A DNA stretch of 64,000 bases, taken from positions 1,989,629-2,053,628 of the forward strand of contig CM055102.1 in assembly GCA_029204225.1 (NCBI GenBank). Reading direction: 5' to 3'. Position 1 is the first letter of the stretch; every line of letters starts with the position of its first letter. This DNA comes from Diphasiastrum complanatum. Taxonomy: Eukaryota > Streptophyta > Lycopodiopsida > Lycopodiales > Lycopodiaceae. The position numbers and the translations under genes are program-made. The notes below the pieces were generated by a model. It was not told where the DNA came from. It saw only the letters and a list, made by a program, of their open reading frames with translations, and ran no database searches. Shown piece by piece: positions 12,246 to 25,115 of this stretch.

Positions 12246-13887
12246 TTGTTTTCTTTCATACTATTCTTCTTTACTTTTCTTTACTGCCTGCCTGCCATTT
12301 CAACAATTTTTTGCTTTGTTTTCTTGTTCACACTGTCAAGATACTATCAGATCAGGCATACAATCACTCTTTTTCTGAGAAAATCACAAAAAAAAAAAAT
12401 CATTCTTTTCAAAAGATTTGTCTCACACCATCTCAAATGGAATTCGCCTGACCTCTTTTTTACAGTGCACAATTTCCACTGACAGAATTTGTAGACAATT
12501 CGTTGAAGTTCAGAATAATCTCCACGATTTCTCTGTCATCTCTGCGAATTCTGACTAGACACATTTTTGTACTGTCAGTCATTTTTCCTATTTTGAGACA
12601 CAAAAACTCACTTACAGGAATTCACCGACGCTCAGAACACTGCCTCGAAATTCACGACCATCATTACAAAATCGTGGACACTGAGGACGATTAGGCTGGG
12701 TAGAGTTGCGTATTCTTGACAAAAAATATCTATATATAGACCTTTACCCTTCTCTCCACAAATTCATTCTAGATTCCTGCTCTCGAGTTCATGCCAAAAT
12801 TTTCCAAAATTTTCAAACCTTCCAGAACAATATAGAATCACTATTATCATGGCTTCTCGAGATCCTGCACCCTCCGTGCATCGTCGTAAGGTCCCAAAGC
12901 CTTACACAAGAGACTTATTCTTACTAGAAGTCAAGAATCACACTGACACAGTACAAAGCTAATAACATTTTTCTCCGTCTTGGTTTTAATCTCTTGCATC
13001 TTCCTGAACAACAACATGAGAGTCTTATCCGTGCTACCTATTGCTCCTACTCCCACTTTTTTCTATTCATCAAATCACAACACTTTTGGCTCCAAGGACC
13101 ATGTTGAAAGGACGACATGAAGTCTTTCAAAATGTGAAAAGACTAAAGAAACAGGATCACCTACATGCAAAAGTTTTTCTTAAGCAGTATAATTATAGCT
13201 TTAAGCTTTCTTTGACGTCTCAAACAAATTCTCGCTTTGATCATGCAAGGTAAAAAAGGACATGCACTGCAATGAAATCACCCGCATTGAATAAACATTC
13301 AAAAACACAGAAAACATGTCCTAGATAAATTGTTTAGACAACCTTTTTTCGAGATTTGGAGTCAGATGACACTCAGCTGCACAAATGACAAACAAGATGA
13401 AATAACATGGAAAAACATTTAACGCAACGTAAATCCCTCTACTGCATTCAAATTGTTGATATCCGTGGATATACAGATCTAATAAATATGGATTAAACTC
13501 AAATCTCGTATGCGATCGCTATAAACTTCATGCCCTGAGTAGCCATGTGTTCTACAACGACCAATACAATCTTCGTGCCCTGAGGATCCATAATCACTAA
13601 TCCAGATATAGTCTTATTGATTTGAGTAATGTATGACTTTGAATCCATATTGCTTTACCCAAAGCAATATTAATATCCTAAACTAATATTGTACAACTTG
13701 CCAGTCAAGGGACATCATAGTTTAGATGCCCCTTAACCTCGTTTGTACACTGAATTTTGAGTAAATCTAGAATTTTCTTCTTTTCATCCACGTCAGAGGC
13801 TGGAGTCCAATACACTTGACAGGGGGATGCAGTTTGTTGCTGTTGGAATCCATTTCCGGCATAGTTTGAAATAGTTTGTGTTGATGA
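12246..13887. other. Gypsy 3' flank, possibly LTR; ATPase 3' flank
   Basis: No gene is visible. The segment 12250-12950 follows the gypsy pol and includes TATCTATATATAGACC at about 12728, so it may contain the remains of its 3' LTR promoter, but no LTR partner or clear TG/CA boundary was found. From 13260 to 13887 the sequence is the 3' flank, and probably 3' UTR, of the minus-strand ATPase gene. Confidence 0.35.
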
Positions 13888-16800
13888 TTACACTAGAAAT
13901 TTGGTGCGTTGAGAGGGATATTTTCGTGCCACTGCTGCAGCTACTGGGCCCTCAACAATCACCTGCAGAGATAAGTGCGATTTGATTAGTGGGTTTAAGA
14001 AATGGCAGCTAGTTGTTTAGCATAGTAGTACATTCTGTTATATGTAAGTGAGCAGAGTAGGACAACAATCTGACCTTTTGCCAAAATACTTTAGTTGCTA
14101 TGCCGGCAAATATTATGATCAATAATTTCAGACGGAAGCTGAAAGGCATTCCTGGTGATTGATGCCCTCCGTTCTCCTGCAGCAGTAAAACATTATAAGT
14201 TGCTGGAAGTAGAAGACCCCCCAAAAGTCATGATTCCCAATATAGTTTGTGTTGCCGACTTTGCCATTAGAGTATCCCCAGAAACATTGGATCTGAACTT
14301 GGAAAAATAAATGCTACACAAGAACCTGATAGATTGCCCAGACTGGCGAGCTTGTTCCGGGTGAATTGAAGTGTTCACTTGCCACATGCCATAAACTTGT
14401 GAAACCACTTGGAGGTAAAAGTAATAAAATCGAAAACAGCGTAACAAGCCCTCCATAGGAAACCTGAAAAGAGCAGAAATTTCATCGAATTTTGCAACGT
14501 TACTTCTTATGAAAAATACATATTATCAAGTATGGTCGGCTTAGCATCTTCACAATTAAGAAAAACTTCGCTTAGCCTTCAAACTTATAGCTTAAGATTT
14601 ATTCCCAGCATCAACACAAAACTGGGTTTTACCAAGAGTAGCCAGTTGAACAAAACATTCTTTCGAAATGTAGCTCCAAATGTAAATATGAAAGCTCCGG
14701 TGATGAATTGAAAGTACATAGTGAAGAAAAGAACAGTGCTTTCCCAGTTATCACCCAGAGTCCACCAACTAGCACCATGCGAGTATCTGCAAGCACCAAA
14801 TTAGCACTAAGATTAGTCAACCAGCGATCAAAGACGCAAATTTTCTCTTTGACAAGCAGAACATTGGACATTTAGCTTTCACAAATCTTCTTACTTTGCC
14901 GGCCATTTGACATATTCTTTCTGTGAAGACATGAAGCAGACAGCGCCTACGAGAAAACAGAGGTTGATGATCCACATGCCCAACACAGAAGCCACATTTA
15001 TTGGCCCAAGAAGACTCGATGTAGGCCGTATCTGCAGAACGAAAAATACTAAGAAGCTTTACTAGAAGAGTAATGCCTCAATCCCACAAAAACGCCAAAC
15101 AACTTTTCAGAACGAAATGACTGTTTAATAGGACCCCGAGTGGGAAAGCTACACCTTTCTGTAATTAATCTCTTTTCAAATTTGGGAACGCTGATCTAGA
15201 CAAGACCATAAAGAGATAAAAACAGAGGCATACATGAGCCACAGGGTGGGGATGCGTGCACACACACACTAAGAGAGTTTGGATCAACCATTGACAAATA
15301 GAAAATGATCATTAAACTCATATACTGTTTCTGGACTCAAAACTATCTTGATCATAAGAAAATCTTGGCTGTCTAAGCAGTAGAAAAGAATCTTCTTTCC
15401 ATTAGAAAGGCTGTTTAGCAAGAAACTAACCTTGTTGAGTTTATGTTCAGGTTGGCTGCGAGTCATAGCATACCCCAAGACTAACACTGCCACTCCATCA
15501 ATAAAAACGTAGTCCATTTGGCAAGCAATCACACCATACCTGTCCACAAAGTTATGATAAGGATAAAGGAACTTGCTTCCAGGCTCAGCTTTCATGCAGC
15601 TAGACAACTCATGATGAGGAAATTTTCTTAATAGATAGGAATAGAAAACTGATTATAAAAGCCTTACCAGTAGCAGCAAAGCTTGAAAACTGAGAACATC
15701 AAGCCATACATTATGAGAAACTTGTAAGAAGCAAATGATGTGTGCAATGCTCCACGTCCTTCAATTAGCAAGTCAACAACTGATATTACCTGTGACAGAT
15801 GAAGCAGGCTTATTTATAACTGATGTCTGCATTAAAATATCTGCTAACTGCTTCCCAGTTAGGAGTAGAAGATTTTCAAAATTGTTGACAATAAATGCCT
15901 CTAAGAGTCCTACTTCAAAATTTGACAATCACTAAGAAGTATACAGGAGCAATATGAACTCCTTTTGGTTACTCAATTTATTCCCTTCATTCTGAAAAGT
16001 GATTTCAGACAAAAGCACAATGCCAATATTGAAGAAAAGCTCTGTTGTGCATACATTTTTGTCTCTGGCAGTGAATGGAGAAACAACAGACGCTTCAGCT
16101 GCGCTTAGTGCGATGCCAGCATGAGCTGCTCTTAATGCTCCACAGTCATTCCCTCCATCTCCACACATACCCACAATCAAACCCTTATCTCGATGCATAG
16201 TTGCGACCTCCACCTGAATAACAGGTTCACAAATGAAGCAAGAATGGCTAAAACGATCAAATGATGCTTTTCTTCCTCCTTTCAATCTTGTACTTTTGAA
16301 CTATCTTAAACTTTTTGCAATTTTAGGGAGTCTGAAACCATTCGAACCATCTTTCTAGTTTTCAGAGAAATTAGAATTTTGTTTTTCTTTCAGATCAAAA
16401 TAGTCTTTTGAAAGTCTATTAACAAACATTCTCTTCAGATCCTATGATCTATGCACTCTGATGGCCTACAAAGCACAGCATGAAAAGTAGTCAAAGTCAT
16501 GCGTCAGAATAGAACAGTGTTAATTCATTTTAAGATGGATTACCTTATCAGCAGGGCTAAATCGAGCATAAATACGTGTAAAGAAAAGTATTTTTGATAT
16601 TAGGCCTTCGTTTCTAAGAATATTAAAAGCCCTTCCAGTGATTGCAAGCTCCACTGACCCTTCTTCTAGGCTGCTCATGTACTTCAGCATCAGGTCTTCT
16701 GTGCTCAGACGTTGCACAGTTGCTCCAGACTTAGCACTCAAAGATGACCATGTAATCCTGATAACAGAGCTACATATGGTCAGGATATATTGCACGAGAG

Positions 16801-19800
16801 AAAGAAAGTTTAGGAAAAGAATGCAGGACCAACTCTCAGCTATCAGCCTTTTCCACTTCATCTTTGTCAATTAAAAATTCAACTTGAAATACATGGAAGA
16901 ATTTGTTGCACAGAGCAGTCATAGTATTCACAGATAAGAAGCCAGAATGGGGATAAGTCGCAGACCTTTCATCTTTTCCAACATCTCCCAGCAGTACTTC
17001 AGTGGTTTGGGAAACCATGCCACTTTTTTTGGCAATGTAGTGACCACATTGAGCATTATCACCGGTGACCATAACAGGGCGAACCTGTTCCAGAGGCAGG
17101 ATATCATTCAGCATCCATAAGACTCGCCAGCAAATTAAGCAGGTCTGCTTAAGTCAGAATATAATAAGCTCTCATCTGATCAGTAAAAACTTAATAGGAA
17201 GTAACTCAAACATAGCATAAGCATATACCTCGCCTTCCTTTAAGGCTTCCATTGTTGCAGAGCTATCATCCTTCAGCTCATTACGGAACAATATAAGGGA
17301 AATGAATTCAAGATCCATTTCAATCTCATCGCGCGTTAAAGCGAGCACACTTTCCCGCGTAAATGTTGAATCTAGTTTCCTGAGCGATTTTTTGGTCAAG
17401 GGCAAGGTGAGAAAACCAACAACAACCAACTACAGTGCTTTATCTCAACATGATGATCTTGAAGTTGTATAATGCAATTTTAACATTAAGCAACGCAGCC
17501 CTCTATCCATTTACTACCAATCCATGTTTTCGACAGCGACGTGCACACTCTATTCAAGTGATCGTAATCAATGCATGAACTGGAGCTAAGAAGTCATCAT
17601 TATTCTCTCACCTGTAGCCCAGACCAAGAACATAACACCCTTCAAGAGCATGATTACGAGCTTTCTCCAAGTAGTCTTCTGGAATAGTCTCCAAAGAACT
17701 CATGTCTTTGATTTTCTCAAAAGAGCCCTGTCCATACCACCATACAGCCTCTATTTAGCATTCAAAAGATATTTTTGGTTATAAATCAATCTTCAAACCA
17801 AGTTTGGTTTGCCAAATTCATCCAAGGTAAAGAGAGTGTGCAATTTCTTCATCACTTGTGCTTCATACCTTGCAATAGACATAAAATGCGCCAGTTCTAT
17901 CTTCAATGATGACACTCATTGTTGCCCGAGCATGGTCAAACTCGTTCCGCTTTACAATTTTAAGCACTTCACCCTTGTTATTTGCAACATAAGGAGGTTC
18001 ATGCTGAGTGGCCTCCACTAGCTCCCAGCCAACAGAAGAGAACATCTTGACCTGTTCACAAGACAAAAACCAAGATTTGCTCATTAGTATAACAGTATAT
18101 TTGCTACATTCTACTCAGGTTAACAGATTTATACTTTGACAAAAATGATGCTACAAACCTAAAAGGTTAGTGGATGCATGATATCACTTTGAAAACAAAC
18201 TAGAACCTTACCTCTACTTGATTTCCAACATATTCTTCACCAAACTTTGCAACAGCATGGCAGGTAGCAAGCCCGTGTGTCACTAATGGAGATAAGCTTT
18301 CGATTTTTGCAGGTGAGACTAGTGGACCAAACGTTGGAATTCCAGAATCTGCATCTGAACACTGAACACCCAGAAAATCCAGGCCTTCTTTGGTGAGAGT
18401 GCCAGTTTTATCAAAACAGAAGACTCGTATTTTACCAGCAATAGCTATGCGCTTTGGATTCAAACATAATATTCCACGCTTCTGCAAGTTAAACATGTCA
18501 GCCTTAGAACATAATCGAAATTCATGAAAATCAAGGACCAACAATAATTATTTCTGTCATCAGATGAAAATAATGGCAGACTTATCAACTAGAACTATAG
18601 ACACTTGCCTTTAAATTGTTGACAGCATGTAGTTGCCCTACTTCTAGGGCAACCGGAAGCAAGGGATTCAAAATTTGGTTGACTAGGAACATACAATACA
18701 TCCATTTGGTGACCCATATGCTTTGGGATCCAGTATGGTTCTGCAACAGAGCAGCAAACATATCAGAAAGGCATATAAGAAAACCAGTTGCACTTAGGTA
18801 ATTAGCTCTCAACCATATTTCTGTCTGTACGACAGTTTAAGCTACTGATTAACCTAGTAACTCATGAGTGTTGCACCTCAAGTATTATCAATCCAAATCC
18901 TACACAAAGTACGTATCTGTAGACTGTAAGTGTATTATTCAGGAAATGATTCAACTAACAAAAGGAAAAGTTCCAAGCAAATATCACAAAAATTCCTCCT
19001 GAAAAGGATTGCAACTAGGGGTTCGATATGGATCATTTTTATTTCATTTTGTATTAGAATTGAAAGTCTCATTAGTATCTAAGATTACAAAAACTCAGAC
19101 AAAAGCCTATCTTCAACCTAAGGCAGCATAAGTGAACGCGTGCACAGTGAGCAAATGCAAAACATGGAGCCTATGTGTGTGCAAGGCTAGAGATAACTAA
19201 GGAGCATCCATCTGCCATGGACATCATTTTTCAGTGTCCTCAAAGTGGTCAAATTATTAGAGCTATTTTTTCACGTACAGCAAGGGAAAGCGAGAACCAT
19301 CATCTAGTCAACAGATTCCAGACTCGAACATGAATCTTAAAACCGGTTCTTGAAATGATGGCCACAGCATTTAGATTGATTTACCTTTAAGCTCTTAGAT
19401 GAGGGCCCATCTAGCGTTTGATTGATACTTTGATCTCTAGGAAAGGCAGAAGATTCTGAAAATCTGCAATGATTTGCGTAGAAATGCTTTGCTCACCTGA
19501 AACATGATTGAGATGATGAAGCAGACGATTGCATAAGCAACCAGAAACAGCACAACAACTGGCAACTCTTCATCATATTTGAAAACCAGAACTTGTGGAT
19601 AGAGGATGCCAGAAAGAAGCTCTCCCTTAGAGGTTGCCATTCCTGCCATTGAGAACATCCCAAAGTGCATAAAAGCTCAAGCTCATCTATAACAGAAAGA
19701 CAATATCAGGAAGTATTGTAGAGTTTCTGTTCTGTGATGAAAATGTTACCTGTTGCAGTCACAATGGCTTGGACATCATCATTGCTCTGAGATCCAGATT

Positions 19801-22800
19801 GGATTACAGTAGTTCCAGAAAAAAGAGTGTGTCTTGCACCGCTGCCTTCAGGCCTGTACGGAACTTTTGAAATGGGTGCATTGTATTTCTGAACTGGCAT
19901 AGACTCACCAGTCAAGGCACTCTCATCACATATGCATGAACCTGCATATGGGATAAAACCTTCCGAAATTCAAAACTTTTGTTTTCTTCCTTTGTCCCTC
20001 TAAACGTTAAGTCAAGGAAAAGGCTACATTTTTTATACTACTCACATTTGCTTCTTTGAATTAAAATCTTTGATTATCTTTTCCAAACACATGTTTCTCT
20101 TTTCAAAGAGCAATGATGCACCTTTAATAATTAGCAGATCACAAGGCAATTTCCAGTCCCTTTGAAGTCGCACAACGTCACCAGGAACCAGACATCGAGA
20201 ATCGATCTTTATCCAAGCTCCATCCCGAAGCACCTCAGCTTCCGTGACATACTTTGTTATCTGAAAATGGCACATGACGGGAAAACTAGCATGTTTACAG
20301 ATTGCAAATTCAGAAACCAAAGATGAAATAAGAGATCAGAGGCTACTAGTTTCCGATCAGTTTCAAATCTTTCTAACCTTGGAAATCATGAACTGGTTGC
20401 GGCGGCGGGTATAAATGGTGATGGAGGCACTGAGAACAACTATTGTGGCCAATAGTGCCCCAACAAATAGGTAGCTGCCCCAAAATGCCAGCATATAAGC
20501 TCCTAGCTGGTACACATGAAAAAGTGAAAAAGTTTCATCGCAAATGCTCTCTACAAGTGTATCAGGTTTGAAAGGTATCTCATTTGGTCCAATCTTTTCC
20601 AACTGACTATCTGCTTCATTGGAATGAAGACCTTTCACATGCTGCATAAGTGCAAAAATGTAACATTGTCAGCACGAGCCCGTAAAAATAAAGGAGATAT
20701 CAAAACCTAAGCTTTCTAAGTAGCTAAATTCTTGGAGCCTCTATTACTACAACCTAAGCAGCACTTTCCCCAGTGCAGAAAACACAATATACTTAGCAAC
20801 TGATCACATCTGCATCGTTTCTCTGAAATAAAAGGTCTTTCTTTCTCTGTTTCTACATTATCTTTTCAACTTCATCATAGCATATCATTACCAATTCAAA
20901 ATTGAAAGCCTTATGACATTGAAATATCAAAATACACAGGATAATAGTATGAAATTGCTTTGAAACGTGAAGAACCTTCAGCATTTGAGAAATATTCACA
21001 AAATAAAAGTGCGCAGCCAACCATTTCAAACATCTTCGCTCTGTCAAGCATTTAACAAGTAGAGCGACCACATGTACTATGATCAACTTCGATACCAATC
21101 ATATGTAAGATGTACATACCTCATAGTAGTCTGAGTATGTTTCGCCTACTTTAAAGTGAACAGGTTGAACTGAATCACCCTTAATCAAAAATCTCTGTCC
21201 CTGGAACAGAAATTGGCGTTGTCCACTCTTTGTTGTTACTATGGGGATAATAAGAGTATGACCGTCTGTTGTATAAGATGAAAATTTTTCCTGCAAATGC
21301 CAAAAAGAATTGAAAAATTTGTAAACAGGATAAGCTGTATCCTTTCTAACTAAAGTTTGTTATGAAAAGGGTAGAATTTTGCTGAAAATTTCTCAATAGC
21401 TTGGGTAACGTGGAGAGTTAAACCTTAATTTCACGTAGAAAGTTGATGAGAAAAGAATCAGTAGTTGAAAGAATTTCCTCCTGGTCTCTTGCCCATACAG
21501 ATACTACCTTAGCTGATGACAACTCCGTAGGAAGCCGAAACCAGTTATGCACTTTACCCTTAGACAATACCCAGGCTGTGAACCAGATAATTTGCAGCCA
21601 CCATACAACAAAAAATACCTGCCATGCCAAAGAAATCATATTATTGAAAACATACATAAAAATGAATAGCCCAGGTAGGAATAACAAGTACACAAATAAC
21701 TGCAAAGAGATAAGAGCAAGATTTTAAGAATTTTGATTCTAAAGGTAGCAATATCAGATTATTAGTGACTTTTTGACTTTAAAAACATAACAATTATTAA
21801 AAGCAGATGTCTGAGACTGACCTTTCCACTGAGGTCATAACTGCCCAAAAGTAAATGGTTTCCATAGAAGCATAAGTTGTCAATGCTTCCAACTTCACAT
21901 TTGTTATAATAGTCAAAAAGAATCACGACATCTAGAGCAAACCAGTGTAGAGAAGTGAAGCAACATAATAGGTAGCAAAACTCCCCAAAAACAGAACCAT
22001 TGTATCCTGTGACCTGTAATTCTTTTTCTCCCTCCATATCAACTATCACCTCAACACCCTTCAACTGTGGTGATTTTTTATGCTTGACTGAAGTACTTTC
22101 AGCTTCACTTGCCATGGCTGATCTTAAGATTATAGGCTCCACGATTGTTCTTTTGGAATGGAGAAACTTCCAGAATTGAAAGGTGAAACATGAAAGAGTC
22201 ACAAAGGCCCAGAATCCAAAGATAGTCAAAGGTAATGCATTTCGCATGGTGGTAATGTAGACATGACATGAAGGATCTGCCAAACAGCTTTCCGGTCCCG
22301 TTGGATACCTACCCATTTTCTCGTACTCAAGCTGAAAGCTTTTGAATCTCTGTACAATCAACCAATTTAGTGGTTAAAGACTGTATTACAAAGGTTGTAG
22401 TAAATTCAAAATAAACCACGCTGAGAGAAATATTCCAAGGAAGCAGCTTAAAGGGCATACTGTGCATATGGCTAGGCTGGATGTTTATGATCCATTCAGA
22501 CGTTATAAGGTCAAAAAGTCAGTCAGCCACTCCAACAAAGACATGTAGAGATTAAAATCCTGCTTCGAGGACTTTATGGGTTTGAGGACCCATGATGTGG
22601 TCCCAAACCCCATAAAACGTGTCCGGGCCAGGATTTTAGGTGTAAGAAATTCGTGAACAAAGTTTCGTAGTATCTCTTTAGAACTCATGTCATGTTTGGA
22701 TTGGAACACAGCATGAAGCAATCAAATTAATACTCACAATAATGAAAGAGGGATTGCCTGTAGAAGATCATTGTTTCCTTGGGAATAAAAATGCCTTGAT

Positions 22801-25036
22801 CGCAACAGCCACTTTTAAAAGCAGAACATTGCAAAAAACTCATCCAACTATCTTACTTCCTCCCTCCTTCCTGTTTCAAATTCGAGTGCCTGGTAAGTGC
22901 ACTGGCATAAATTGCACTTAAGGGTGAAAAATGGTTCCGATTTGGATCCAAGTGCTATCTAAATGATTTTCCTTTGGATGCTGTGGCTATCCTGTGGCTA
23001 TCCAAAGGAAAGAGGCATGTGTGGCAAGCCAAAGGAAAGAGGTATGTGTAGCAAGCCTAAAGATGCTACAGAGCGTTCACGTTCGCATGATCTTCCTTGG
23101 GATGCTACAACTAAAGCCATTTCAAGGGGGAAGCGCACATTTTAAGAGGAAGGTAGTAACCGAAGCCAAAAATGGAAAACAATCCTGCAGCAAGATGTAT
23201 TTGCCGCACGGACTGATATCAACTCACAGAAGCCAACTTTGATTAAGAGTGCATCTGGCCAGGACTCTCTTAGGGCAACCACATGATGTAGGCAGCTCCA
23301 GGAAATATAGCCAAGAGCTCCAAGTACTAATTGGCTAATGTCCACATGCACTTAGCACATCCACGAACTATACCATGAGAGAATCTGAGTTTGTGAACAT
23401 GATAGTTTTTTGCACATCCAGGAACTAATATTCCTCATGAGGCCCCAACTCCAAAAATCCTCACACAACGAGGAACTGTCAACCCAGGTGGGTCTCTCCT
23501 GCTCCTCAATTGCTTTTGCAGAAGACAGTCTCTCTGCTGCTCTTCGATAGCTTCTGGAGAAGAAAGTCTCTCGCTGCTGCTTCTCAACCGCTTCTGCAGA
23601 AGAAAGTGTCTGCTACTTCTCGATCGTAAGACAGCGTCTCTCTGCTGCCCCTAGTTTTCTTCTACAGAGGACAATCTCTCTCTCTCTCTCTCTCTGCTGC
23701 TCCTCTAATGCTTCTGCAGAAGACAGACTCGATGACTTCTACTGCTCGATAGCAACTAGCTCATTGGCATTCAAATCAAGCTGTGAAAGTACATAAGCCA
23801 AGATCCGACATGTGCCGGCACGAATTTACTTCGTAACAATCTGCGCGCTACACTATTGTCTGTGCGGATCAACTTTGGATTGTTACTCGGAGTTGAAGAA
23901 TTCTCATAAGAGGTTAGAACTAGACAAACAAGAGAGCTCATCACCTACCTTGCGCAAAATGTGGAAAATGTTAGAATTTACAGCTCTTGGAACTGCTAGT
24001 TCATTCATTAGTGGGTTGAAAGAGTTTTTGACTGTGACCATTTCAGTTTGCTTGAAGTACAGATATTGCCACCGATACGCATGGTATTTCGCATGTATAT
24101 GAATAGATCGAAACAGGGATGACTCACCCTCCCTAGACATATGTAGTGTTTTTATTTGAAATCTTAATTGGTATCTCTTCTTCTCACTCCCTCTCTGATC
24201 GACGTGTATTCCAAGTGAGATGATTTTCTTGTTTGTGATTTATTTTCCTATGTGTGATTGCATGAGAAGAAAGTAACATGTAAGCTGATATCACTGTACA
24301 CTCTCCATAAGAAGAAACACTGTACAGCTGACATCACTGTACACTCTCCATAAGAAGAAATACTGCAAATGAAGATTTTGGTAAATGGGCCTCAAAGAAT
24401 ACAGCCTTATTAGCAGCTATTTGCCAAACTAGAGGGATTCGCCAGCTGCGAATTGCAATCGCAAGAGAGAGTCTGCCTTTAACTCACAGCCAAATAATCC
24501 TTTGATGTAGAAAGTTTAAGCACCCATTAAACACAGATGAAAGTCAGGGCGCTACCATACATACACACAAAACCTTCAAAAAGCGCAAGGATTTGATTGA
24601 AAGAAACACAAAACAAAAAGCGACAACTGAATTAGTCGCACACCTTCACACAACCTGCTGCTTGCGGCACTTCAAGGAATCAGCAGAGGGACATCCACCT
24701 GCTGCAGCACCACCCGGTGCTGTTTATGATCTCAACTGAAGTGCTTCAAAAAAAAAAAACCGGAAATTAGCAAATTCTGTTGGTGGCTAGCTAGCAACAG
24801 CAGCATGGCGTGGCAAATGAAGAAGAAGAAGAAGAGGAAGCAGCCTCAACCAACATTAAACCTCATATCAATTCTGCCACAAAATGTTGGCAATCCTGCT
24901 ACCCACTTACTCCATTCCAGATTACCAAAACAAACTCTCATCAATCAAAATGGGAAGAAATAATCGCCAAATAATGAATCTTTATACTTTCTCCCAAAGC
25001 AAATAGCAATTGTTACCTCTCTATTCTCTTCTGCAT
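13888..25036 (-). CDS. P5B-type ATPase (ATP13A2/Ypk9-like), 23 coding exons
   Basis: Complete P-type ATPase gene. All 23 coding exons join in phase to 1,277 residues. Exons: 25036-25017, 22347-21822, 21618-21424, 21290-21120, 20641-20378, 20260-20122, 19941-19750, 19642-19497, 18740-18609, 18481-18212, 18051-17869, 17727-17612, 17379-17229, 17084-16966, 16757-16544, 16213-16055, 15789-15668, 15539-15431, 15031-14895, 14786-14633, 14463-14326, 14176-14075 and 13962-13888. Motifs: actuator [10 protein letters not shown] near residue 440; M4 motif NPLLP at 576-580; phosphorylation DKTGT with Asp 619; nucleotide-domain MVTGDN near 840; hinge [10 protein letters not shown] near 964 followed by [11 protein letters not shown]. 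The GDGxNDCGAL...EASVVSPFT block is typical of P5B, not P5A, pumps. The N-terminus carries extra hydrophobic hairpins, as in P5 pumps, and several C-terminal membrane segments follow. Animal and yeast relatives are endolysosomal or vacuolar polyamine exporters, so a similar role here is inference. M4 differs from the usual PPALP. No stop or frameshift was seen. Confidence 0.93.
22553..22638. repeat. Long imperfect hairpin, MITE-like
   Basis: The left arm starts TAAAATCCTG and the right arm ends CAGGATTTTA, an exact 10-bp inversion. Inside, TTTATGGGTTTGAGGACC faces GGTCCCAAACCCCATAAA with few mismatches around an 8-base loop near 22590. The whole 86 bp could fold into one stem. It lies in intron 1 of the ATPase gene. 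It could be a small MITE or a hairpin RNA precursor; the sequence cannot decide. Confidence 0.6.
23002..23055. repeat. 27-bp tandem repeat, two copies
   Basis: Two adjacent copies of CCAAAGGAAAGAGGCATGTG followed by TGGCAAG, with two base changes in the second copy (GTATGTGTAGC). They create short repetitive frames that should not be taken as coding. Confidence 0.85.
23500..23730. repeat. Degenerate CTCTGCTGC/CTTCTGCAGAAG repeat with TC tract
   Basis: Units of roughly 55-65 bases repeat the words CTTCTGCAGAAG, ACAGTCTCTCTGCTGCTC and a TCGAT-containing spacer four or five times with substitutions. A pure (TC)n tract of about 20 bases lies near 23675-23695. CTTCTGCAGAAG is itself palindromic. 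No coding content. Confidence 0.7.
24283..24360. repeat. 35-bp direct repeat pair
   Basis: Positions 24283-24317 and 24326-24360 share 35 bases with one difference (GATATC versus GACATC), separated by eight bases. It lies in intron 1 of the ATPase gene. Confidence 0.9.
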
Positions 25037-25115
25037 GACCTTCAGCTTCTGCTCTTTTCCGCCCCCCCCACCCCCCAACACTATGGATGATGATGATTTA
25101 TAAATATTTTTTAAG
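25037..25115 (-). promoter_or_regulatory. Candidate core promoter and 5' UTR of P5B gene
   Basis: On the minus strand a TATA-like ATTTATAAAT (about 25104-25095) lies some 60 bases before the ATG at 25036. A G-rich stretch (GGGGGGTGGGGGGG-type) sits between them. The position fits a core promoter with a short leader. It rests on spacing and the in-phase start exon only; no transcript evidence is available. Confidence 0.35.

Larger units (their letters stand above)
22348..25016 (-). other. First intron of P5B gene, 2.67 kb
   Basis: The donor AGAG/GTAACA (25017/25016) joins the acceptor GTACAGAG/ATTC (22348/22347), using the second AG so that the split AGA codon gives MQKRIERFKSF. The intron contains a hairpin element (22553-22638), a 27-bp tandem repeat (23002-23055), a CTCTGCTGC-rich degenerate repeat with a TC tract (23500-23730) and a 35-bp repeat pair (24283-24360). 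No gene was recognised inside it. Confidence 0.7.

Noticed and set aside
16844-16905. Possible small ATPase exon reading [15 protein letters not shown]
   Set aside because: It has no usable donor before a stop. Joining 16966 directly to 16757 keeps the frame and gives the expected order.
22503-22721. 72-codon minus-strand frame as an extra 5' exon of the ATPase
   Set aside because: It spans the hairpin element and is not needed: the 20-nt exon at 25036-25017 joins exon 2 in phase.
23904-24140. 78-codon minus-strand frame inside ATPase intron 1
   Set aside because: No motif, no convincing splice sites, and not needed for the coding chain.
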